A stretch of DNA of 10,818 bases from UMGS172 sp045651745. Lineage in GTDB: Bacteria; Bacillota; Clostridia; Oscillospirales; Acutalibacteraceae. The first letter of the stretch is position 1; every line of letters starts with the position of its first letter. The position numbers and the translations under genes are program-made. The stretch lies in NCBI GenBank assembly GCA_045651745.1, contig JAZRSW010000072.1, positions 1 to 10,818 of the forward strand, read 5' to 3'. Positions 1 through 8,800 of this stretch are shown one piece after another. Under the pieces are notes generated by a model. It did not search any database and was not told the DNA's origin. It saw only the letters and a list, made by a program, of their open reading frames with translations.

Positions 1-108
1 CCTTAAAAAGAAAATTTTTAGTGAAAGAAGCGACGAAAACCGTCGATAACGCTGACGCGTATCGAGGGTTTTTAACAAATTATTTCGCAAAAATTTCACT
101 TTTTAAGG
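1..108. repeat. Foldback element with imperfect terminal inverted repeats (MITE-like)
   Basis: Bases 1-10 (CCTTAAAAAG) are the exact reverse complement of bases 99-108. With one or two small gaps the similarity runs inward for about 29 bases per arm, sharing AAATTTTT and then GAAA in the same order. Between the arms are two further hairpins: CGACG (31-35) with CGTCG (41-45), and CGATA (44-48) with TATCG (60-64). The second is extended by a CGC/GCG pairing around a bulged A. There is no coding potential. The outer arms suggest a miniature inverted-repeat element. Alternatively this is just the structured 3' end of the operon, acting as a terminator: the plus strand has a hairpin followed by AGGG and a T run (65-73), and the minus strand has a hairpin followed by CTTCTTT. 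The left flank is outside the window, so no target-site duplication can be tested. Confidence 0.5.
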
Positions 109-153
109 AAATACTGCCTTATGAAGTGTGGGCGTTTCTCGGGCGGTTGTTTT

Positions 154-1380
154 TTATCTTTTCCTACTTTTATAAAAATACATAACAATGAGTGCAATAA
201 ATACAAGGTTAGCCGCAAAACTTATCCACAAAAGAACAATCCAAATAGGATGAGTTTTAACGTTACAGTAATCGTCTGTCGGCTCTACCGTGTCGGGCTT
301 TTCAACCGTACCGTCTGCTCCGCCCATCTCGGCAACAGCTTGTTTTAATTGAACAAGCAAGTTTTCGATTTTCGCGGAATACTCATCAACTTTTTGTTGG
401 TCACGGCTGGTGAGCGCATTGTTTGCCTCTTGTAAAAGACCTTGTGACTCATTCCAGAGGTTTAAAAGCTTATTATCTTTTATGTAATCGTCAATTGCAT
501 TTATTGCGGCAGATAAACGGTCATAATTGATTTTCACAAGACCTTCAATGGCAACTTTCAACTCAGTTGCAGCACTGTCAATTTCGGGTTGCAGTTTTGA
601 TTTTTTTGCACTTTTAGCCTTTGCAAGTGCTGTTTTAAGAACATCCCAACTTGCAACGTCGTAATTATTTTCTGAAAGACCCTCTGCAATAGCAATTTGA
701 CTGTTCAACTCATCAAGATTGAGTTTTCCCTCATAAATAGAAACAAGGTTAGCTATTGCACTTTTAAGATTTTTAGCTGCAGTATTTATTTCAGTCTGGT
801 TTTTGGAATTTTTTGCTGATTTTGCTTTTTCAAGTGCATCAGACAACACAGACCAACTTTTTGATGTGTAGTCATCTTTTTTCAATGCTTCAGCTATCTT
901 AATTTGCTTTTCAAGTTCAGTAAAATTAAGCGGTTTTTCGACAATTGTTATTGTTGTTACATCATATTTATAATCCGGAACGGACGGCATATTACCGTCT
1001 GCGCCCGCTGTTTCATACTGCAGATTAATAGTGCAGGTATCACCTATTTTAGCGCCACTTGAAACAGTCAATTTTAAGGTTATCGTACAATTTACGGGTT
1101 TCGTTCCAAAATAAGCGAAGGTGTTTTTACTTGCATTATATTCGCCCAGACTCAAACCGTCAATTTCAAACTTAACATTCGAAAAAAGCTTAGAATTAGT
1201 ATAAGAAAAGGTTCCGTTAATACCGGCGATGTTAGTATAACTGTACTTAACTGTAACAGTTTGGCCGGTATAAGCATTTGTTTTTGCAGGTGATACAGCA
1301 GCAAAAGCAGGAATACTTGTGCAAAATACAATTGCAACAGCAAGCATCAGTGCAAAAATAATTTTAATACGGTTTTTCAT
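154..1380 (-). CDS. Membrane-anchored surface protein: cohesin-like domain plus FIVAR repeats (short paralog)
   Basis: This is a predicted secreted protein of 408 residues held in the membrane by its C-terminus. Numbered from ATG 1380, a signal peptide covers about residues 1-27 (ending PAFA). A beta-rich cohesin-like domain follows at about 29-148 and contains GQTVTV, NIAGINGT and GDTCTINLQYET. Two FIVAR repeats lie near 153-213 and 221-281, recognised by the pattern of Y, then SW, then an AL..A helix, then a final AL/AI..L helix. A third, degenerate helical segment runs about 286-348. After a Pro/Glu/Asp linker comes a membrane helix at about 378-402 and a basic tail (KSRKR). No LPXTG-type motif is present. 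The gene is the last of the three-gene surface operon and is a diverged paralog of the gene before it. The start is ambiguous: TTG at 1386 has GAGG at 6-nt spacing, while ATG at 1380 has it at 12 nt. I prefer the ATG; the choice does not affect the mature protein. By domain logic its role would be to capture a dockerin-bearing partner, the obvious candidate being the giant protein of the same operon, but this is inferred. Confidence 0.85.
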   Translation of the reverse strand: MKNRIKIIFALMLAVAIVFCTSIPAFAAVSPAKTNAYTGQTVTVKYSYTNIAGINGTFSYTNSKLFSNVKFEIDGLSLGEYNASKNTFAYFGTKPVNCTITLKLTVSSGAKIGDTCTINLQYETAGADGNMPSVPDYKYDVTTITIVEKPLNFTELEKQIKIAEALKKDDYTSKSWSVLSDALEKAKSAKNSKNQTEINTAAKNLKSAIANLVSIYEGKLNLDELNSQIAIAEGLSENNYDVASWDVLKTALAKAKSAKKSKLQPEIDSAATELKVAIEGLVKINYDRLSAAINAIDDYIKDNKLLNLWNESQGLLQEANNALTSRDQQKVDEYSAKIENLLVQLKQAVAEMGGADGTVEKPDTVEPTDDYCNVKTHPIWIVLLWISFAANLVFIALIVMYFYKSRKR

Positions 1381-1406
1381 TTTCAAGTTGTCCCTCTCTA
1401 TTATTT

Positions 1407-1437
1407 ACCTGCACACCGCTAAAAGCAGTGCGCAGGT
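1407..1437 (-). other. Strand-specific RNA stem-loop before the last operon gene
   Basis: In the minus-strand RNA, bases 1437-1425 (ACCTGCGCACTGC) pair with 1419-1407 (GCGGTGTGCAGGT) over 13 consecutive pairs around a five-base loop (TTTTA). Two of these pairs are G-U wobbles in the minus-strand RNA and become A-C mismatches in plus-strand RNA, so the fold favours the operon transcript. No U tract follows, so it is not a standard terminator. It ends about eight bases upstream of the GAGGG ribosome binding site of the following gene. It could protect or punctuate the mRNA after processing, or modulate translation initiation. No known riboswitch or leader class was recognised. Confidence 0.6.
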
Positions 1438-1451
1438 GCATTTAACTACCT

Positions 1452-1478
1452 AAAAACACAGAATTTATTCTTGTGTTT
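1452..1478 (-). terminator. Weak terminator-like hairpin over the stop codon of the 454-residue gene
   Basis: In the minus-strand RNA, AAACACA (1478-1472) pairs with TGTGTTT (1460-1454). An inner GAA/TTC pairing sits above a one-base bulge, and the four-base loop holds the TAA stop codon. A run of five U residues (1456-1452) overlaps and follows the 3' arm. The stem is AT-rich and partly made of the U tract itself, so termination would be partial at best. Ribosomes finishing the upstream gene would melt it. Read-through into the last gene remains likely. Confidence 0.35.
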
Positions 1479-2829
1479 CCTCGGTTTTCCTTTTTCTTAA
1501 CAATACAACTAAAACAATTGCAGATACTACGGCAACAATCACAACCGGAATAACCACGGAATTATCACCGTTTACGGGAGAATCGACATTCTTGATTTCA
1601 AGCGCTTCAATTGCATCTTTAAGAGCCTTTGTTGCAGCGTCTACTTCGGTTTGTGAGGTTGATTTTCTTGCCTCGATGGCCTTTTCGAGCGCATTTTTAA
1701 GAGTTTTCCAACTGTCAGCAGTATAGTCCTTTTCTTTTAAACCTTCAGCAATAGTAATCTGACGGTTTAACTCAGTGTAATCCACGACAGGCGCAAGTTT
1801 CAACGCGTCAATAGCGTCTTTAAGTGCCTTTGTTGCATTATCTACATCAGTTTGTGATGTAGAATTTCTTGCCTCGATAGCCTTTTCAAGCGCATCTTGT
1901 AGGACTTTCCAACTGTCAGCAGTATAGTCCTTTTCTTTTAAACCTTCAGCAATAGTAATCTGACGGTTTAGTTCAACGTAATCTACTGCGCCAGGTGCGA
2001 GTTCTAACGCTTCAATTGCATCTTTAAGTGCCTTTGTTGCGGCATCTACTTCGGTTTGTGATGTAGAATTTCTTGCCTTGATAGCTTCTTCAAGAGCATC
2101 TTGGAGGGTTTTCCAACTGTCGACAGTATAGTCGTTTTGCTTTAATGCTTGAGCAATAGTAATCTGACGGTTTAATTCAACATAATCTATTGCATTGGGT
2201 TTAAGCACCAAAGCAGCGATTGCATCTTTAAGAGCTTTTGCTGCAGCGTCTACTTCAGCTTGTGAGGTAGACTGTCTTGCCTCGATAGCTTTTTCGAGTG
2301 CATCTTGAAGAACCTTCCAACTTTCCTCGGTATAAGACTCTTTATGGAGAGATTCTGCAATATTAATCTGACGGTTTAGTTCATCGAAGTCAACAACAAG
2401 TGTAATTGTCGCCGACTCATATTGATAGTTTGGAGTGCTACTCATCTTACCGTCAACAGTTGTTTCATATTGAAAATCAATTTTACATTGGTCACCTGCA
2501 ACAGCAGTATCTTTCAACTTTACTATAAGTTTAAACGTAAAATCTGCAGGTTTTGCTGCAAAATAAGCGAGGATACGGTTGGTTTCGCTATAAATACCTT
2601 CAAAACCGTTACCTACTTCAACGGCAATGCTATCAATAATATCATCGCCTGAAACACTTAACGTGCCACGAATTCCTGCAATATTATCGTAATTAAACGT
2701 AACCGTTACGGTCTCGCCCACCTTTGCATCGGTTGTCGCAGGGACAACCGATGCAAAGCAAGGAATAATCATAGAGTTTATTAACAATACGGCAAGCAAC
2801 AAAACGAGCAACTTTTTCATATATTTCAT
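1465..2829 (-). CDS. Membrane-anchored surface protein: cohesin-like domain plus four FIVAR repeats
   Basis: The product has 454 residues. A signal peptide spans 1-26 (IIPCFA, then SVV). A cohesin-like beta domain covers about 27-146, with GETVTVTFNYDNIAGIRGT, AYFAAKP and GDQCKIDFQYET. Four FIVAR repeats follow, with the LNRQI motif at residues 151, 219, 287 and 354 (periods 68, 68, 67). A short linker containing SPVNGDNS (417-424) precedes a membrane helix (about 425-444) and a basic RKRK tail. FIVAR repeats are helical modules common in Gram-positive surface proteins and probably act here as a stalk. Cohesins bind dockerins, and a dockerin protein is encoded directly upstream, so this is a plausible cell-surface receptor for it. 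The assignment as cohesin is by overall pattern and is uncertain; a generic Ig/CBM-like fold is the main alternative. ATG 2829 was chosen because GGGAGG lies eight bases upstream. The next Met (2820) would be too far from it. Confidence 0.88.
   Translation of the reverse strand: MKYMKKLLVLLLAVLLINSMIIPCFASVVPATTDAKVGETVTVTFNYDNIAGIRGTLSVSGDDIIDSIAVEVGNGFEGIYSETNRILAYFAAKPADFTFKLIVKLKDTAVAGDQCKIDFQYETTVDGKMSSTPNYQYESATITLVVDFDELNRQINIAESLHKESYTEESWKVLQDALEKAIEARQSTSQAEVDAAAKALKDAIAALVLKPNAIDYVELNRQITIAQALKQNDYTVDSWKTLQDALEEAIKARNSTSQTEVDAATKALKDAIEALELAPGAVDYVELNRQITIAEGLKEKDYTADSWKVLQDALEKAIEARNSTSQTDVDNATKALKDAIDALKLAPVVDYTELNRQITIAEGLKEKDYTADSWKTLKNALEKAIEARKSTSQTEVDAATKALKDAIEALEIKNVDSPVNGDNSVVIPVVIVAVVSAIVLVVLLRKRKTEETQE
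1594..2391 (-). repeat. Four tandem FIVAR-coding repeats, 201-204 bp period
   Basis: Four in-frame repeats of 67-68 codons encode residues 147-412 of the 454-residue protein. The last two are the closest at DNA level: bases 1705-1769 and 1906-1970 are identical over 65 bp, an offset of 201 bp. This identity extends to third codon positions, which points to recent duplication or gene conversion rather than protein-level selection alone. The first repeat (LHKESYTEES) is the most diverged. Confidence 0.9.
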
Positions 2830-2837
2830 TTTTTATG

Positions 2838-2843
2838 CCTCCC
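2838..2843 (-). promoter_or_regulatory. Ribosome binding site deciding the start at 2829
   Basis: GGGAGG in the minus strand lies eight bases before the ATG at 2829 and only two bases past the TAA stop of the giant gene (2846-2848). The 16-nt gap and this placement support co-transcription and possible translational coupling of the dockerin protein and its putative anchor. Confidence 0.8.
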
Positions 2844-2845
2844 GA

Positions 2846-5800
2846 TTACTTAATTGAGTTGTTATCAACAAGCATAGACTCATAATTGTCCCAATCGACA
2901 ATCTTATTTGCTATTCTTGTTGCGTCACCGATATCGGTACGACCGTTGCAGTTGGTATCCGAAGCCAAAGCCTGAATTTCATTGAGTTCGTATTCACCAA
3001 CGAGCGCACGGCTGATTAATACTGCATCACCGACTTCAATACGACCGTTACAGTTAATATCGCCCAAAATTATAATTGTATACGAAACGACATCAACTTC
3101 TTTAACGCCTTTGCGTTTTGCGGTAGCGGTTAATTTAGCACCGTTAACTATGAGGTCGCTATCCGAAAGAGTACCGTCGCCAATTACGATTTCAATGCTA
3201 TCCGCATTGTTGGCTTTTAACTTAAGGAGTTGCTTAAACTCGCCAATTGTAATGCCTGAAATATGACCGTCAATAGTGATTGTCATATTATTGTAATTAA
3301 CTTTTGAGCCGGCAATCTTATCACTTGCAAGAACTTCGGGTGTACCGTTTTTGTCAACGAATTCGGGGAAAATACCCTCTTCGTCAAAGAGTTTCAACTT
3401 AAACTCTGCCTTTTCAACAGAAACGTCAACATCCAATGAATATCCACGGAAAAGATTTTTGCTTAGCATTTTTTCGATGTTTTCGCGAGAGATACCGTAT
3501 GAACCATCACTGTTGCGCAAGCTTCCGATTGTACGTTCAGGACCGGTAATATCAACCTTCCTTACTGCAAAAGCTACAGCTTTACCAATCTTATCATAAA
3601 GTTCTTCAAGTTCGACAACATCAGTATCTACAACATCATCAAGGCCAAGTGCCTTAACCATATTACTGAAACTGTCATTAATTCCGAGTGCCTTTAACGC
3701 GGTTAAAACATCTCGTATTTTGAGCGAGTTGAAAGCAGTGTCAAGCTGTCCTAAATTGCCTGTTTCGTAATAAGCACGAATACCGTTAACAAGATTTTCT
3801 CTTGTTGTACCGTTAAGACCGTCAGCAATAATTACACTGAACATCACTGCATAATCTGGATTAGTCCAATCAACGATTACGCTGGCACCTGCCGAAGCGC
3901 TAACCTTAATATCATTTCCAACCTTGTTATGCGAAACTTCTATATTAATATCAGTTGTGATGGTTTTTCCGAGTTCTTCAAACAAGTCGGCAAGTTCGAG
4001 CTTATCTGCCTGTTCGCCAACAACACAAATCTTAAGGTTTGTGCTATTTGTCTTTTTACCCGAAACAACGCTAGCTGTAATGTAGTCACCATCTACAACA
4101 TGGGTGAATTCCACATTCCACGGCTTAGTTACCATACTGTACTCCAAAACAGGAGCATCTTTTCTGATTGCTTCAGAAATCGCAGTTAAATCGGTCACGT
4201 CATCAATTACTTTATTAACAAATGCTGAAAGTTGCGGAGTATCAATAACCTTTAATGCCTCGTTGATAATCGAGTCAACACGGTTGCTTGAGCTATAAAG
4301 TCCTATAAGGTCTTCAAGTGTGATATTGTAAATAGTTTTACCGTCAAGTTCAAGATAATTACTTGTGTATCCGTTGAACAAGAGGTCGCAAGCTATATCA
4401 ACTGCAAGACCTACAACATCAGGCATACTATTGGTATTAATGAAACCTGCATTTAAGGAAACAACAACATTTCCTTCAGCATCCTTTGCAATATCGTAAT
4501 ATTGATTTGTAACAACACCGTCAGAATTCTGAACGAATCCGAGTTTTACAAATTCTGAAACATCCTGTTGATACTTACCTGCAACAAGGGTAACGTTTCC
4601 TGAAACTTTACCCGTTACACCTGCGTTTTTACCATACTCAATATTACTGTCAATTACAAGAGTCTTGCGGTTGGCGGTCAAATCGCCCTTAATACTAAAT
4701 CCATTAAGGTTTAATAATGTAGGTTTATTGATGATTAAATCATCTTCAATGTCTTTGAGAAGAACAATAACAGATGTTCCTGCTATTTCGCCGAGTTTTT
4801 CGCTCAAATCGGCGGTAAGTCCGACCTTATTTGTAACACCTGCTGCACTAACATCAACATAAATTGCTTCGTAATCTACTCCGAGGTTATCAAGACCGAT
4901 AGAAAGCGCAATATCAAGGCCTGTGTCTTTTTCTGCAATAATATTTCCGAGAACACCAACGTTCATCGAATCGATAAACGAGGAAATTCCAATATTTCCG
5001 CTTGCAGTACCACTTGTTTCATCATAAGTGAAGGTTGCTCCGGTGTAGAACGACTTAATTGTTGAGAAGAGTTCTTCTGCACCTTGTTTTGAAGAAAGGT
5101 CTAAATTAAGACCGAGTTTTGCCAAGGTGTTGTCAAAGGTTTCTACGGTAATATCACCCTTCAAAAGAGGCATAAACAGATTATTTATAAACGTTACTGC
5201 AATTTCACCGTTTACGGCATTTACGTCATTAAGGCTTATGTTCTCTGTAATAAGAAGGACTGCTAAAAATGCCTCATACATCTTTTGCGGTACATTTAAT
5301 GAAATACCGATTTTTCCGTCTTCACAAGCAAATGTTATAAATTTGCCGAGCTTTTCTTCATACAGATTTTTAACATCTATAAATTCTTCCGGAACTGCAC
5401 CGAGTGTTACATAGAAAGGAACACTGGTAATATCGTTTGCCGAAGTACCAAGTTGCATAGTTGTTTCAAGCAACTTGCCACCCATTGCGGTAAGAGGCTT
5501 GTTAGTAAGAACGTCACCCTCTACCGACATATTAATAATGTTTCCGTTTTCGTCTACAACACCGAATAAAGTGTCGGCACTAAATCCGCTGTTAAGAAGC
5601 GCATCAACGATTGACTGCAAATAAACGCTTCCGTCTTTAAGGAAGTGTTGATTATCAAGACCGATGTACGGGTATGCGCCCTGTACCACAGCAATTGCTA
5701 CATCCTGAACGGCAGAAGTGAGTGCCTTGGGTGCGCCGGCGTCAATTTTAAGAACAATAGAGAATTCTCCGTTTTCGTTCTCTACCAAAGCAAATACTGC

Positions 5801-8800
5801 TTGGTCGTTTCCAATCGAATTATTTAAGCTATTTACATAATTTACAAGGCTTTCGCGCAAAACTAAAACGGATTTTTTAGTTACGTTAAACTCACCTGCG
5901 ATAACTTTATCAAGGTCTGCAACAGACAAGGTGTAGCTTGTTCCGTTGACTTTAACACCGTTGATATAGTAATCGAAACGATAAGCAGAATCGGTACTTG
6001 CGGGAAGACTGATAACTCTATCGGCATAACTTACATATTGAGTATCTGCATCGGGTACCAAAACCTCAAATGTTTTATATGTCCAAACAAAATCATAGCT
6101 TTGCTTTTGAATATCACCTGCAACTACGCCAACAAGAGCATCAAAAACTGTTTCGTCATAAGTAGTATCATAATACTTACTGTCTATCGACTGTGCAACA
6201 AGTTGCTGTTTGATGTTATTCTTTAATGCGTCAACAAAATCTTGGTCAATAACCAAGTCAACAAAAACAACGTTTGAAGTTACAGTTGTGTTTTTGCCAC
6301 CTTCAATCTGAAGATTAACAGTTACGGCAACTTTATCTGAAGCAAATACTACAATAGAAGAATCCGTAATATATAACGCTTCGTCAAGAGAAGTAAACTT
6401 GTTTGTTTGACCTTCACTCTGAATAGCATCGGTAAGAGCTGCAAGGCGGCTGCTATTCAAATCAATTAAAGCATTGGGAGCCAAAAGTTCATTCTTTACT
6501 TCATTCATTGTGGTTTCAAGTGTAGTAAGTTTATTAACGTACTCACCAGCCTTATCAGAAGGAACTACGTCAGAAGGTAATGAACGAATTAATTTCTCAA
6601 GAGCATCCAATTTTTCCTGAGCCGAAAGATGTTCATCCGCTTCAAGCATATCTTTCATAAAATCTGCAAGCTTGCCTACTTCATTTCGAATGTATTCGTT
6701 ATTATTGTAATAATAAAGCAATCCGTCAGTCGAATCCTTATACTCGCTGACAATATCGAAAAGATGAAGGTTTACAGAGCCCATACACTCTGACTGGATT
6801 AAATCAAGGTCTGCTTTGAAGCGTGCTTTAAGCATAGCATCCTTTGTGGCGTCGTCACTAAGAGTAGAGTTCTCAATAAGACCTTCAAGAATATTTACAA
6901 CAGTACGGTTAAGTATTTCAAAATTCGCCTTTTGATTAGAAATTCTATTCAATGCCGAAAGTTGTTTATTTGCCTCTTCTACAAGGATTGCAGGGATATT
7001 TGCGATACCAATAACAGTCTGGGTATCAAAGTTTTCAAGATACAAACGATAATTAACTGTTACAGTTTCAAAATCTTCCTGGATTTCTACCTGGTTGTTT
7101 CCATTGAACAAATAAGTATTACCGTTTGACAATGTGTAACTATACGGTTTCCAAGAAAAGTTGTTATAACTAGCGTCATAATTACTTACTGTAAGTCTAT
7201 TTCCGACAAGAGTTACGATATTGTTCGAATTATCAGGATAGCGAACATCAACCAACTTGTTTTCAAGAAGCGCGCCTGATAAAAGAATGTTAGCGCCCTT
7301 GCCTTCCAAATAATTATCTGCAACTATCTGATAAAGATTAGAAGAAATGTAGGATTTCCCTTCGCTACGGCTGATATTTGTAGTATCAGTGATTTTGTAA
7401 TTGGTACCCTGTGCATAATAAGTGCCGTTAACGGTATAATCGTAAGCCTTTTCAACATTTTCGTGGATTTCAAGGTTTACAAAGTAACCGTAAGGATAAG
7501 AAACAGTGCCAAGGCTTCCGTAAGCGAATGTTACGTCATACATATTAGGAGTATAAGTAACGACGTATTCAATATCCTTGTTAAGTTCTGAAGGTAACTC
7601 ACTCTTAGTCGCAGTGAACTTTCCGTCTACAAATGCAGAACCCCAAGAAACCTTTGCCGAATTTTCAATATCGGTTGCCGAAATAGCAGCAAGAATTTCA
7701 TCCTTGGAAACGCCTTCACCTAGAGTTACAGTAGTGGTTTTAGAATCGTATTCATAATACTTGACGTCGGTACTTGTTGTATCGACAAGATTCAATACAA
7801 CCTTAACCTTAACATCAAACATACTCATATTATACTGCACTTTGGCAGTAGAAACTCTTAGCGGATTTTTGATTTCAATAGCCGAAACATCGGTAAGGGT
7901 TGTAACCTGAGCTACTAATGTATCAAGAACGCTATATTCTAAAGAAGTAAGTCCTTCTTTTACAACAGTTTTCTCAATTGCATCCCAGCTCTTTTCACAA
8001 ACAGCCTTCAAATCCTCAGAACATCCTCTTACGGCTGAACGAAGGAGGTACAAAATAGAATATTCCGAAGCATCAAGGTCATCAATAAAACTCCAGAAAC
8101 CGGCAGTAAGAATATTATCCAAATGCTTTTGTGTTTCTGCAGCTTTTGCTTTTAAAGCAGCGCCGTTTTTAATAAGATACTCAACCTTGCTGGGAGCGCT
8201 TGCATACTCCTCCAACATTACCGTCAAATCGAGTTTGCCGCCGTTCTTGGTCATCTGCTCGTTAAGGGCTAACGTTGCAGTCTTGGCTGCGGCGGTATTG
8301 AAATAAACAGTAATATTTGTCTGGTACATTTCTACATATACGTTTTTACCTGTAGTGGAAAGTAAAACCATTTCGGGCATTGCTTGCTCAACAATAGCAA
8401 GGTCCGATTTGGTATTATCAACCGTCTTTAAGTCAGCAAGACCTTCTGTTAAGAATTTAGGTGTATTGAGGAGAATACTTTGTGAATTTTCAGCAATGTT
8501 TATGTCAAGAGCATAATCAACAACAACGGAAAATGCGTTTCCGTCAAATGTATATGTTCCTTGATTATTTGCAATAGCAACCGTTTCCTTAACATCGTTT
8601 CCGACAACAATATTAACCGAAACAGGTTTCCAAACGTAGCCGTTTGTACCTTCGTAATTTTCTACGGTTATCTTTTTGTTGTCAGTATCAACGGCAACAA
8701 GACCGTCATCCGAGTCAGGAACATAATAGGAGTGTGTTTTTCCGGCTAAAAGTCCGGAAGCCAAAAGTTCCTTTTCTGCATTGGAAAGTTCATAGTTTTG

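Noticed and set aside
121..348. Plus-strand reading frame of 75 codons near the left end
   Set aside because: It lies largely opposite the 3' end of the short anchor gene, has no ribosome binding site and its translation has no recognisable character.
1315..1335. Lipobox at the Cys in the signal peptide of the short anchor protein (VFC)
   Set aside because: The residue before Cys is Phe rather than Gly/Ala/Ser, and a good signal peptidase I site (PAFA) follows.
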